From: CALCHA01 sp035548175
GTDB lineage: Bacteria; Planctomycetota; Phycisphaerae; WQYP01
Direction of reading: 5' to 3'
NCBI GenBank assembly: GCA_035548175.1
Contig: DASZTO010000025.1
Coordinates: 1-64,000, forward strand
DNA length: 64,000 nt
In this document: positions 32,535 to 41,491 of the stretch, one piece after another
Layout of the letters: every line of letters begins with the position of its first letter
Numbering within the stretch: the stretch's first letter is position 1
Translations under genes and position numbers: made by a program
The notes under the pieces: generated by a model
Told to the model about the DNA's origin: nothing
Databases searched by the model: none
What the model saw: only the letters and a program-made list of their open reading frames with translations

Positions 32535-34781
32535 ATGACACCGCCGCGACCGCCGCTCACGCTCGCAACGCCCGTCAACTACGCCAAGGGGGTCGGCGAA
32601 ATCCGCGCCCTCCAGCTTGGCCTCCTGGGCTTGAAAACCTGCGGCGATCTGCTCTTTCATTTCCCTCGAGACTATCTGCGCTTTTCCGATGAGGCGCCGG
32701 TATCGGAAATCCGCGTCGGCGAAATGGCCACCATTCGCGGAACGCTTTTGCAGACCCGCCTCCTGCCTAAAAAGCCCCGCCGATTCGAAGCCCTCCTCGA
32801 AGATGCCGCCGGCGACGGACCGGCAGGCAATGGCGCCCGCATCCGCTGCGTGCTCACCTGGTTCAATCCCTACGGCCTGGACAAAAAACTCCTCCCGGGC
32901 ATGCTCATTCGCGCCACCGGAAAAGTCACTTCCTTTCGCGATCGACTCCAGATCGTCCAACCCCATTACGAAATCCTCGATGAGCACGCGGACCACGCCC
33001 CCAAGACCGCCCGCATCGAGCCCGTCTACCCCGCCACCACCGACCTCCCCTCGCCGATGCTCGCAAAAATCATCGGAAACGTGCTGGATTCCCTGCTGCC
33101 GCAAATCGAGGAGTGGTTTCCCGAAGCTCACCTGCGCGAGCGGAACTTCTTCACCCGCCGCGAAGCGCTCGAAAAAATCCACCGGCCCGGGACGCTCAAG
33201 GAAGCCATCACCGCGAAGCGCACCCTCGCCTATCACGAGTTTTTCCTGCACCAGGCCGCCGTGGCGATCAAGCGCTATCACCAGCGCAACAGCAACCCGG
33301 CGATACCGCTGCGCGTGGACGATGCCGTCGACACGCGCATCCGGGCGCTGCTGCCTTTCGAGCTCACCGCCGCTCAAAACCGCGTGATCGATTCCCTCCG
33401 CAAGGACCTCAACGCCACCAAGCCGATGAACCGCCTGCTCCAGGGAGACGTCGGCAGCGGCAAGACCGTCGTCGCCCTCTATGCGATGCTGGCCGCCGCC
33501 GCTACGCAGCGCGCCGACACTCCCCCAACGGCCGCAGCCGGCGCGCCCCAGCCCCTCGGCCACCAGGCCGCCCTCATGGCCCCGACCGAAATCCTCGCCG
33601 AGCAGCACTTCATCACCCTCTCGCGCTTCCTCGAAGGCAAAAAAGTTCAGCCCCTCCTGCTCACCGGATCCGTCACCGGCGCCGACCGCGAGCGCACCCT
33701 CGCCGCTATCGCCGGTGGCTCCGCCGGGCTCGTCGTCGGCACCCACGCACTGCTCTCGGAAGCCGTCCAATTCAAATCCCTCGCCCTCATCGTGATCGAC
33801 GAACAGCACAAATTCGGCGTCGAACAACGCTCCCTCATCCGCACCAAACCCTCCGGCTCCGGCCTCGCCCCCCACACCCTCGTCATGACCGCCACCCCCA
33901 TCCCCCGCACCCTCGCCATGACCGCCTTCGGCGATCTCGACGTCTCCGTGATCGACGAGCTTCCCCCCGGCCGCCAGCCGATCTTCACCAAAATGACGCC
34001 CTCCTCCAACCGCGCCGATGTCTACGACTGGCTCGCCAAAAAACTCGCCGCCGGCGATCAGGCCTATATCGTCGTCCCCGCGATCGACGAAGAACCCCCC
34101 CTCGCTCAAGACGCCCCTCTCGACCCCGCTCAGGACAACGCCGCTCAGGACTCAACTCTCCGGACGCAGGACTCGCTCCGCAACGCCGTTGCCGTCCAGC
34201 GCGAGCTCCAATCCGGCCCCCTCGCCAGGCAGCGCGTGGGCCTCATCCACGGCCGCATGCCGCGCGACGTCCGCCAGCACATCATGGAACGTTTCCGCCA
34301 GCACCTCATCGACGCCCTCGTCGCCACCACCGTCATCGAAGTCGGCGTGGACGTCCCCAATGCCACCATCATGGTCGTCGAGCACGCCGACCGTTTCGGT
34401 CTTTCGCAATTGCATCAGCTCCGCGGCCGCGTTGGCCGCGGCGGCAAGCAGTCCTATTGCATCCTGCTCGCCGACCAGAAAACCGATGAAGCCGTCGCCA
34501 GAATCCAGGCCATGGTTCGCCATTCTTCCGGGTTCAAAATTGCCGAGGAAGACCTCAAACTCCGCGGCATGGGCCATCTTATCGGCACCGCCCAGTCCGG
34601 CCGCACCGATATTCACTTTGCCGATCTGCTCTTCGACCCCCACCTGCTGCCGATGTCACGCCGCGACGCCTTCAACCTGATCGCCGCCGACCCCCGCCTC
34701 CTCGATCCCTCCCACGCCTCCCTGCGCACGCAAATCCTGACGCGCTTTGCCGATTCGATCACTTTGGCCGATGTAGGTTAA
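32535..34781 (+). CDS. recG: ATP-dependent DNA helicase RecG
   Basis: Branch-migration helicase that reverses stalled forks and processes Holliday junctions; 748 residues. The wedge (OB-fold) domain spans about 1-230. Helicase motifs: Walker A LQGDVGSGKTVVAL near 305, DEQH motif in VIDEQHKFGVEQR near 420, MTATPIPRT near 452, and HQLRGRVGRG in the C-terminal lobe near 625. Two insertions are unusual: about 20 residues after the Walker helix (Ala/Pro-rich), and about 25 residues near 525-548 encoded by a repetitive tract (34101-34180) giving QDAPLDPAQDNAAQDS. Both fall in loops, so the enzyme is probably intact. Confidence 0.95.
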   Translation: MTPPRPPLTLATPVNYAKGVGEIRALQLGLLGLKTCGDLLFHFPRDYLRFSDEAPVSEIRVGEMATIRGTLLQTRLLPKKPRRFEALLEDAAGDGPAGNGARIRCVLTWFNPYGLDKKLLPGMLIRATGKVTSFRDRLQIVQPHYEILDEHADHAPKTARIEPVYPATTDLPSPMLAKIIGNVLDSLLPQIEEWFPEAHLRERNFFTRREALEKIHRPGTLKEAITAKRTLAYHEFFLHQAAVAIKRYHQRNSNPAIPLRVDDAVDTRIRALLPFELTAAQNRVIDSLRKDLNATKPMNRLLQGDVGSGKTVVALYAMLAAAATQRADTPPTAAAGAPQPLGHQAALMAPTEILAEQHFITLSRFLEGKKVQPLLLTGSVTGADRERTLAAIAGGSAGLVVGTHALLSEAVQFKSLALIVIDEQHKFGVEQRSLIRTKPSGSGLAPHTLVMTATPIPRTLAMTAFGDLDVSVIDELPPGRQPIFTKMTPSSNRADVYDWLAKKLAAGDQAYIVVPAIDEEPPLAQDAPLDPAQDNAAQDSTLRTQDSLRNAVAVQRELQSGPLARQRVGLIHGRMPRDVRQHIMERFRQHLIDALVATTVIEVGVDVPNATIMVVEHADRFGLSQLHQLRGRVGRGGKQSYCILLADQKTDEAVARIQAMVRHSSGFKIAEEDLKLRGMGHLIGTAQSGRTDIHFADLLFDPHLLPMSRRDAFNLIAADPRLLDPSHASLRTQILTRFADSITLADVG
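34101..34180 (+). repeat. Repetitive tract inside recG
   Basis: The word CTCAGGAC or CGCAGGAC recurs four times in about 60 bases, encoding repeats of (A/T)QD(S/N). It lies in the loop between the conserved YIVVPAIDEE and RVGLIHGRM segments of RecG. The frame is kept. Confidence 0.6.
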
Positions 34782-34816
34782 ACGCGGCTCTCCGCAAATG
34801 CCGCGCCGGGAGCGAT

Positions 34817-34845
34817 TTGTCCCCCGCGCCCGTTCGCTTTATCCT
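34817..34845 (+). promoter_or_regulatory. Candidate promoter of the phosphomannomutase gene
   Basis: TTGTCC at 34817-34822, a 17-base spacer, and TATCCT at 34840-34845. A start of transcription near 34852 would leave about 16 bases before the GTG at 34868, which supports that codon as the true start. Confidence 0.45.
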
Positions 34846-34867
34846 ACACCCTCCCCCTGGAGGACCC

Positions 34868-36445
34868 GTGTCTCATCAACAGCCCCAGATCCTCCATGAT
34901 TATTACCGCCAGTGTCCCGGCGAGGCTTACAAAATTTCCGACGCCGTGTGCGGCCAGCGGCAAAAACACCATTACCCCAAATGCCCCAAATGTCCCTGGA
35001 ACAACGCTCGCCTCCACGACCATGCCGCCGATGGCGACCCCGCCGCTCCCGCGTTTAACGAGGTACACATGATCGAAAAAGTCTATAAAGCCTACGATAT
35101 CCGTGGCATTTACCCCGACCCCCTCAACGAAGAGATCGCCTGGAAAACCGGCCACGCCACCGCCCAGTTCCTCCGCATGAACCTCACCGGCCTGGCCAAG
35201 GCCGACCCCCGCATGAACATGATCATCGTCGGCCGCGACATGCGACTCTCCTCCCCCTCCCTCGCCAAAGCCCTTATCGACGGCATCCTCTCCACCGGCA
35301 CCAACGTCATCGACATCGGCATGATCGATACCCCACAGATCTACTTCGCCATCAACCACCTCGGCTGCTGCGGCGGCATCCAGGTCACCGCTTCCCACAA
35401 TCCCGCCAATTACAACGGCTTCAAAATCTCCGGCATCGAGGCGCGCCCCATCGGCGAAAACACCGGCCTCCACGAAATCAAACGCCTCGCCATGAACCTC
35501 CGCAAAGGACCCGCCGCCCAAATGGGCCGCGTCGAGTCCATGGACCTCTCCCGCCCCTACAAGTCCCACGTCCTGCAATTCCTCAAGCTCCATCGGCCTC
35601 TCAAAGTCGTCGTCGATTGCTCCAACGGAATGGCCGGAAAGTTCGTCCCCACTATTTTCGTCGGCCAGCCCAACCTCGAAATCATCTCCATCAACACCGA
35701 GATCAACGGCTCCTTCAAACACGAGCCCAATCCCCTCGTCGACGCCAACCTCCGCGAACTTCAGGAAGCGGTGCTCTCGCACGGTGCGGACTTCGGCGTC
35801 TGCTTCGATGGCGACGCCGACCGCTGCATCTTCGTCGACGAACAGGCCAAGGTCGTCCGCTGCGACATCCTCACCGCTTTCCTCGCCAAGGATTTCCTCA
35901 AAAAATCCCCGGGCTCCGCGATCATTTACGATCTGCGCTCCTCGCGCGTCGTGCGCGAGGAAATCCTCAACGCCGGCGGCGTGCCCAAGCGCGAACGCGT
36001 CGGACACGTCTTCATGAAAAAAGCCCTCGCTGATTCTCACGGCGTCTTCGGCGGTGAACTCTCCGGCCATTTCTATTTCCGTGACAACTTCAAAACCGAT
36101 TCCGGCGCCATCGTCTTCGCCGTCACCTCCTCCGTCCTCTCCGGATACGATCAGCCCCTCTCCCACATCCTCAAGCCCCTCCAGCGTTATTACGGCTCCG
36201 GCGAAATCAATTTCGAAGTCCACGACAAAGACGCCGCCATCGCCAAGCTCGCCGACCGCTACAAAGACGCCTCCGTCGATTACCTCGACGGCATCACCAT
36301 CGAATACGACACCTGGTGGTTCAACGTCCGCAAAAGCAACACCGAGCCGCTCCTCCGCCTCAACCTCGAAGCCAACACCGCCGACCTGCTCAGGAAAAAA
36401 CTCGACGAAGTCGGCGGACAGCTCGGCACGCCCGTCCATCACTGA
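34868..36445 (+). CDS. Phosphomannomutase/phosphoglucomutase with Cys-rich N-terminal extension
   Basis: Interconverts mannose-6-phosphate or glucose-6-phosphate with the 1-phosphates, feeding nucleotide-sugar synthesis. The mutase domain begins at Met 68 (ATG 35069) with KVYKAYDIRGIYPD. The phospho-Ser is in TASHNPANYNGFK near residue 176, the metal loop DGDADRC near 312, and the phosphate loop RKSNTEP near 488. The longer start at GTG 34868 (525 residues) is preferred: GGAGG sits at 34859-34863 and a candidate promoter ends 22 bases upstream. The extra 67 residues are Cys/His-rich, with CPGEAYKISDAVC and HHYPKCPKCP, which looks like a zinc-binding module. Initiation at 35069, with its own GAGG, cannot be excluded. 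Confidence 0.9.
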   Translation: MSHQQPQILHDYYRQCPGEAYKISDAVCGQRQKHHYPKCPKCPWNNARLHDHAADGDPAAPAFNEVHMIEKVYKAYDIRGIYPDPLNEEIAWKTGHATAQFLRMNLTGLAKADPRMNMIIVGRDMRLSSPSLAKALIDGILSTGTNVIDIGMIDTPQIYFAINHLGCCGGIQVTASHNPANYNGFKISGIEARPIGENTGLHEIKRLAMNLRKGPAAQMGRVESMDLSRPYKSHVLQFLKLHRPLKVVVDCSNGMAGKFVPTIFVGQPNLEIISINTEINGSFKHEPNPLVDANLRELQEAVLSHGADFGVCFDGDADRCIFVDEQAKVVRCDILTAFLAKDFLKKSPGSAIIYDLRSSRVVREEILNAGGVPKRERVGHVFMKKALADSHGVFGGELSGHFYFRDNFKTDSGAIVFAVTSSVLSGYDQPLSHILKPLQRYYGSGEINFEVHDKDAAIAKLADRYKDASVDYLDGITIEYDTWWFNVRKSNTEPLLRLNLEANTADLLRKKLDEVGGQLGTPVHH

Positions 36446-36456
36446 AGGGAATTCCC

Positions 36457-37446
36457 GTGCGGCTTCCCGTCTGCATCCTGGCGCTCCTCGCCGCCTCACT
36501 CCCCGCCTGCAGCGACCACATGCTCGCGCGCCAGATGGTCACGCCCCCCAACGAGCTCCGCCAGAAACTCGCCGGACCCCTCCAACCCATCGCCCACCCC
36601 ACCGACGGCCACCTCCGCATCGCCGTCGGTCCGCCCGCCGCCACCCTCTCCGCCTGGGTCACCGAGCCTCCCCGCGGCGCTCCCCCCCGCGGCACCCTCC
36701 TCATCGTCCACGGTTTCCTCGCCGATCACTCCTGGCTCGACTACGCCACCGACGCCTTCGCCAAAGCCGGCTACCGCACCGTCGCCGTCGATCTCCGCGG
36801 CCACGGCGAATCCACCGGCAAGCACATCACCTTCGGCGTTGTCGAATCCCGCGATCTCGTCCAGCTCACCGACTACCTCCAGCAGCACCACCTCTGCGGT
36901 GACCACCTCGGCGTCTACGGCGTCTCTCTGGGCGCCGCCACCGCCATCCAGTTCGCCGTCCTCGATCCGCGCGTCTCCGCCGTCGTCGCCGTCGCTCCCT
37001 TCGCCACTTTCAGCGGTGAAGTCCCGCACTTCGGCCGCACCATGCTCCCGCTTCCCGGCTGGTTCCTCTCCAACCAGGATTACGCCCAGATCGTCCGCGA
37101 CGCCGGCGAAATCGCCAACTTCAATCCCGCTGACGCCGATCCCCTCGCCGCCATCCGCAAAACCCACATCCCCATCCTCCTCCTCCACGGCGACGCTGAC
37201 GCCATCATCCCCATGGCGAATTCACAAAAACTCCACGACGCCGACCCCGACCGCTCGGAATTCCACCCTCTCCACGGCGAAGGCCACGTCGCCGCATGCT
37301 TCGATTTCTCCGGCGAAGCGCGCCGCCGCGCCATCGACTGGTTCCACGTCCATCTGCCCGCGGCCCCCGCTACTGCTGCGGAGCCGCCTCAGAATTCGCC
37401 TCCGCCTCCGGCAGCGGCGCCTTCGTCGGCCGAATCCCATACTTAG
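36457..37446 (+). CDS. Alpha/beta-hydrolase lipoprotein
   Basis: A 329-residue exported hydrolase. GTG at 36457, with GAAGGGA upstream, begins a lipoprotein signal (ILALLAASLPAC, lipidated Cys near residue 18). The hydrolase fold spans about 55-310: LLIVHGFLADHSWLD (oxyanion region), GVYGVSLGAA (nucleophile Ser), LLHGDADAIIP (Asp) and GEGH (His), so the triad is complete. Substrate unknown; closest by pattern to serine aminopeptidase S33 or monoacylglycerol lipase-like enzymes. The Pro/Ala/Ser tail (about 305-329) is read from the same 77 base pairs that encode the tail of the convergent LOG gene. Confidence 0.83.
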   Translation: MRLPVCILALLAASLPACSDHMLARQMVTPPNELRQKLAGPLQPIAHPTDGHLRIAVGPPAATLSAWVTEPPRGAPPRGTLLIVHGFLADHSWLDYATDAFAKAGYRTVAVDLRGHGESTGKHITFGVVESRDLVQLTDYLQQHHLCGDHLGVYGVSLGAATAIQFAVLDPRVSAVVAVAPFATFSGEVPHFGRTMLPLPGWFLSNQDYAQIVRDAGEIANFNPADADPLAAIRKTHIPILLLHGDADAIIPMANSQKLHDADPDRSEFHPLHGEGHVAACFDFSGEARRRAIDWFHVHLPAAPATAAEPPQNSPPPPAAAPSSAESHT

Positions 37447-38197
37447 TCCCTTCCGCCGTCGTCTGCCGCTCCCGCGCGATCTGCCGAAACCCGCGCTGCT
37501 TCTGCCACGTGCGCCCCTGCTCCGCTTTCTTCAGGTATTCCGCCGCGTGAACCACGTCGTCCGTCATGTAAAGCAGGTTCAAATCCGGCCCGCTGATGCA
37601 GCCATATCGCTCCTGCATCGTCTCCCGCATCCACGTCAACAGGCCCGTCCAGTAATCGGTCCCGATCAGAATCACCGGAAATGGATCGATCTTGTTCGTC
37701 TCGATCAGCGTCAGCGACTCGAACAATTCGTCCATCGTCCCATAGCCCCCCGGAAAACATACAAACGCATGTGAATACTTAATAAACATCACCTTGCGCA
37801 CGAAAAAATAATGGTGCGTCATCGCAATCGTCTGATACGGATTCGCCTTCTGCTCCATCGGCAGCGAGATGTTCAGCCCCACCGATATCCCGCCCGCCGC
37901 CCGAGCCCCCTTGTTCGCCGCCTCCATGATCCCCGGACCGCCCCCCGTGATCACCGCGAATTTCCGCTTCGCCAGCTCACGCCCCATCTGCACCGCCATC
38001 TCGTAATACTTCGTCCCCGCTTTCGTGCGCGCCGAACCGAACACGCTCACCGCCGCCGGCACCGGCGCCATCGCCTCGAACCCCTCCACAAACTCCGACA
38101 TGATCCGAAAAATCCGCCACACGTCCTGCGGGCTCGGTTCCCCGGGTTGTACCGCTTCCGCCTCCGCGGCTTTGTTGGTCATCGGCGCATCGCTCAT
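37370..38197 (-). CDS. LOG-family protein (TIGR00730-type)
   Basis: Member of the family often misnamed lysine decarboxylase; characterised members are cytokinin-activating or purine-nucleotide phosphoribohydrolases. ATG at 38197 gives 275 residues. Conserved blocks: SVFGSAR near 50, GGGPGIMEAANKGA near 85-98, and the active-site PGGYGTMDELFE near 149-160. Roughly 35-230 is the core fold; the N-terminal 30 residues are extra and acidic. The C-terminal tail (RPTKAPLPEAEANS) overlaps the convergent hydrolase gene. The actual substrate in this organism is unknown. Confidence 0.9.
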   Translation of the reverse strand: MSDAPMTNKAAEAEAVQPGEPSPQDVWRIFRIMSEFVEGFEAMAPVPAAVSVFGSARTKAGTKYYEMAVQMGRELAKRKFAVITGGGPGIMEAANKGARAAGGISVGLNISLPMEQKANPYQTIAMTHHYFFVRKVMFIKYSHAFVCFPGGYGTMDELFESLTLIETNKIDPFPVILIGTDYWTGLLTWMRETMQERYGCISGPDLNLLYMTDDVVHAAEYLKKAEQGRTWQKQRGFRQIARERQTTAEGTKYGIRPTKAPLPEAEANSEAAPQQ

Positions 38198-38308
38198 CGG
38201 CAGCCTCCGTCGCTTCAATCCCACGACGGTAAGCCACCCCCGCGCATTCCGCAACGCGGAACTTCCGACAAACTCGCCCCCGTTTCGCGGCGGTTCGCAG
38301 AACCGCCC

Positions 38309-39613
38309 TCACGCCAGCAGCGGCAGCGTCCGGAAGTTCCCCCCAAGAATCGGCGCGCTGTCCGCCTTCATCCAATCCCCCAGCAGCGTCGCATACACGC
38401 TCCGGAAGTCCGTGTGGAACTTCAAATCCCCAGCATCCAGGTCCTGCGGCCGAAGCGACGGATGCGCCCCATACACCCCCCCCTTCACCATCGACCCGCA
38501 CACAAACATCGGTGCCGCCGTCCCATGGTCCGTCCCCTTCGACGCATTCTCCGCCACCCGTCGCCCGAACTCCGAGAACGTCATCACCAGCACCTTCTGA
38601 TCGTTCCCCTGGCTCTTCAAATCCCGCATGAACGCGTTGATCCCCGCCGCCAGCGTCTGCATCAGCCGATCATGCGCCGGCTTCTCGTTCGAGTGCGTGT
38701 CAAACCCGCCCAAAGACACGTAATACACCCGCGTCTTCAGCCCCCCCGCGATCATCTGCGACACCATCTGCAACTGCTGCCCAAACGGCGTGTTCGGATA
38801 GCTCACCGCCGGATGGTACTTCGAGGTCACCGCGCGAATCTCATCGCTCGTCAACTGCGCATCCAGCGCCGTCCGCTCCAGGAAATCCAGCGTCGGATTC
38901 CCGCTGCTCTGCCCCGCCAGCTCATCGCCCGTGTCGTTCAGGTCATTCACCTGCGCAAACGTGTTGCGCATCTTGGCGTCCACCCCCTTGTTGCCCGCGA
39001 ACCACTGGTACGACTGCGGATTCTGAAACGATATCGCCGTGAACTTCGATCCCTGCAACGCCAGCGGCGCCGTCGCGCCGATGTTCACCGCCGCCTTCGG
39101 GTCCGGCATGTCCTTCGGATCGCTGCCCTTGCACTGCGCATCGAAATACCGCCCCAGCCACCCGTCTTTCGGCGGATGCATCGGATCCGCCGTCTGCCAG
39201 ATTTCCATCGACCGGAAGTGCGACCGGTTCGGATTCGGATACCCCACCCCCTGAATCACCGCCAGGTGCCCGCCATCATAAATCTCCTTCAGTCCCGCAA
39301 GCCCCGGATGCAGCGCCACCCCGCTCTTATCCAGCGCCAGCGGATTCGGGATCGCGCCCAGCGTCGGCCGGGCGCGGTGATAATCGTCGTTGTCCAGCGG
39401 TATCACCGTCGACAGCCCGTCGTTCCCCCCCGACATCTGCACGCACACCAGAATCTGCTCCCCGATCCCCATCGCCGTCTGCGTCAGCGGCAGATCGTGC
39501 GGATTGTTCAACGCCAGGCAGGTCCGCTGAATGAACAGCGGCATCGTCGTCGCCGCCGAAAGCACCGTCAGTCCACGCGTCAAAAACGTCCGCCGCGTAT
39601 GCATCGTGTCCAT
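38309..39613 (-). CDS. DUF1501 family protein, Tat-exported
   Basis: A 434-residue protein with a twin-arginine signal (HTRRTFLTRGLTVLSAATT, residues 5-23). The body is of the DUF1501 type, an alkaline-phosphatase-superfamily-like fold widespread in planctomycetes: QMSGGNDGLSTVIPL near 58-72, GVGYPNPNRSHFRSMEIW near 115-132, YYVSLGGFDTH near 298-308. It follows the DUF1800 gene on the same strand after 65 bases, with AGGAGA as ribosome site. The two families are nearly always paired; their function is unknown, with roles in sulfatase or polysaccharide metabolism or in the cell surface proposed. Confidence 0.93.
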   Translation of the reverse strand: MDTMHTRRTFLTRGLTVLSAATTMPLFIQRTCLALNNPHDLPLTQTAMGIGEQILVCVQMSGGNDGLSTVIPLDNDDYHRARPTLGAIPNPLALDKSGVALHPGLAGLKEIYDGGHLAVIQGVGYPNPNRSHFRSMEIWQTADPMHPPKDGWLGRYFDAQCKGSDPKDMPDPKAAVNIGATAPLALQGSKFTAISFQNPQSYQWFAGNKGVDAKMRNTFAQVNDLNDTGDELAGQSSGNPTLDFLERTALDAQLTSDEIRAVTSKYHPAVSYPNTPFGQQLQMVSQMIAGGLKTRVYYVSLGGFDTHSNEKPAHDRLMQTLAAGINAFMRDLKSQGNDQKVLVMTFSEFGRRVAENASKGTDHGTAAPMFVCGSMVKGGVYGAHPSLRPQDLDAGDLKFHTDFRSVYATLLGDWMKADSAPILGGNFRTLPLLA

Positions 39614-39678
39614 GTGCGTCTCCTATGAGGTCCGAGGAGGGGCGTCTCGCGGCGCTCCGGTAAGGGGGCGATGAGAGT

Positions 39679-41217
39679 TCAGGCGAGCTGATACTCCGCC
39701 ATCGCCATGATCAGGTGTACCAATGACCGCGTCCGCCGATCGTTGTCCGGCAGCAGCGGATCGTTCATGTGGCTCTTGGTGTCCCCCGTCCCGTTCATGA
39801 AAATCACCAGCTCCTCGCGCTTCCGCGCGTCCAGCTCCGCTCCCACCAGTTTCTTGATGTACAAATCCACCACCCCGTCCGTCGTCGACACGCCCCCCTC
39901 CGCCAAATCCACATCCGGCCGCCACCCCGAATCAAACTCCGCATAGCTCGTCCGCATGTCCATCGACGCGCCCTGCGCCCCCTTGCCCGCCGTCGGCAGC
40001 TTCCCCGTCCCCAGATACGCCGGCAGGTTGTACCGCGCGAACAGCGTGCTCGTGTTGATCCACGCCCGCCCCCCGTCCCACCCCTTCACCGTCGGCGCGT
40101 TGAACAATTCCTGCCCCATCAGCTTCAGCGCGTTGTCCACCGCCGCCGGCTGCGACACCGGCACGCCCAGCGACCGCAGCGCCCCCACCACCAGTTGCAC
40201 AGGACTCTTGATCTGCCGCTGCACCACCTCCTGCGAATAAAACCACTTGCTCCCAAACAGCGCCAGCAGCGCCGGCGTCATCTCGTACCGGTTCGCCGCA
40301 ACGATCCGCGACAGCGGCTCCACCACCTCCGCCGGCGGCTCGTCCACGCCGAAAAACCGCACCAGCCGCCCCGCAATGTATTTCGCGCACGCCGGCTGCT
40401 GGAAAATGATGTTGACGATGTCCTCCCCCGTGAAGTTCCCCGCATGCCCCAGAAAATGCTTGATCCCCTCATCGTGCTGCCCCCGATTGAACACGAACTG
40501 GTCCCCGACGTTCGTCCACCCCGTGAACGACCTCGCCGATTCCTTGATGTCCGTCTCCGTGTAATTCCCGATCCCCAGCGTGAACAGCTCCATCAGCTCG
40601 CGCGCGTAATTCTCGTTTGGATGCTGCACCCGGTTGTCGTTGTTGTTCAGATAAATCAGCATCGCCGGATTCTTGCTCACCTCCAGCGCCAACTGCTTGT
40701 AATTCCCCGCCGCGTTTTTCCGGAACAGCTCGTTCTGCTGATACAGCAGATAGGTGTTCTTCACCGTCGCCGCCGAGCTCACGAACAGACCATGCCAGAA
40801 CAGCGTCATCTTTTCTTCCAGCGGCCGCGTCGTGCGCACCATCCGGTCCAGCCACCACAGCTTCAGCTCCTCCAGCTTCGCACGCTGCGCCGCCTGTTCG
40901 ATCTGCTGAAAACCCTTCCGCTCCTCCGCCGACATCCCCCGCAGCAGCCCGCCCCGGCCGCCGCCCCGCGCCCCGCCCGCTCCGCCCTGGTCGATCGGAT
41001 TCGTCAAATCCCCAAACACCAGCGGCTCCAATCCCGGATTCGGCACGTTTCCGAACCGCACCAGCTGGTTCACCGCTTTTTCCGGCCCCATCCCCGCCGC
41101 CGCCTCCGTCTCCCCCAGCGCACCGCCAAATCCCGCCCGCCTCAACAGGTGCGCCGCCATCGAAAAATCCCACCGGCCCGGATCGCTCTCCCAGATCGGT
41201 TGCAGCGGATTGTCCAT
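39679..41217 (-). CDS. DUF1800 family protein
   Basis: A 512-residue protein starting at ATG 41217. The N-terminus is typical: AAHLLRRAGFGG near residues 20-31. Further hallmarks: EKMTLFWHGLFVSS near 130, NENYARELMELFTLGIGNYTE near 203-223, ARSFTGW near 230 and IIFQQPACAKYIAGRLVRFF near 270-290. Upstream partner of the DUF1501 gene. No signal peptide is evident, unlike its Tat-exported partner. The 274-base region shared with the divergent tmk gene holds a small stem (GGCC-TTTC-GGCC around 41290-41303). Confidence 0.93.
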   Translation of the reverse strand: MDNPLQPIWESDPGRWDFSMAAHLLRRAGFGGALGETEAAAGMGPEKAVNQLVRFGNVPNPGLEPLVFGDLTNPIDQGGAGGARGGGRGGLLRGMSAEERKGFQQIEQAAQRAKLEELKLWWLDRMVRTTRPLEEKMTLFWHGLFVSSAATVKNTYLLYQQNELFRKNAAGNYKQLALEVSKNPAMLIYLNNNDNRVQHPNENYARELMELFTLGIGNYTETDIKESARSFTGWTNVGDQFVFNRGQHDEGIKHFLGHAGNFTGEDIVNIIFQQPACAKYIAGRLVRFFGVDEPPAEVVEPLSRIVAANRYEMTPALLALFGSKWFYSQEVVQRQIKSPVQLVVGALRSLGVPVSQPAAVDNALKLMGQELFNAPTVKGWDGGRAWINTSTLFARYNLPAYLGTGKLPTAGKGAQGASMDMRTSYAEFDSGWRPDVDLAEGGVSTTDGVVDLYIKKLVGAELDARKREELVIFMNGTGDTKSHMNDPLLPDNDRRTRSLVHLIMAMAEYQLA

Positions 41218-41378
41218 CGCTCGCCCTTTCCTGAAACCCCCCACTTCGGAATCCCCGCCATCGCGGGATTTCCTCGGGACTCATCGGCCTTTCGGCCCCA
41301 GGCCCTGCATCCTCCCATCATACGAAAACACGCCCCACTCCCGCACCAGTTGCACCATCCCCTCGGATTTTCCTCACG

Positions 41379-41407
41379 TTGACGCCGCACCATGCGCTTC
41401 GTAGCAT
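41379..41407 (+). promoter_or_regulatory. Candidate promoter of tmk
   Basis: TTGACG at 41379-41384 (five of six), a 17-base spacer, TAGCAT at 41402-41407; about 85 bases before tmk. Confidence 0.45.
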
Positions 41408-41491
41408 CGCCCCCGTTATAGGTCACCACCCGCGGCCCCTTCGCCGGTCGCAAGCCCGGCTTCCAACTTTCTCCTTTGCGACAAGGACCCC

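Noticed and set aside
32307..34109. A 600-codon minus-strand frame opposite recG
   Set aside because: Gly/Asp/Glu-rich shadow; recG motifs on the plus strand are complete.
38309..41217. DUF1501/DUF1800 as part of a mobile or defence system
   Set aside because: This pair is ordinary in planctomycete genomes and base composition here matches the surroundings.
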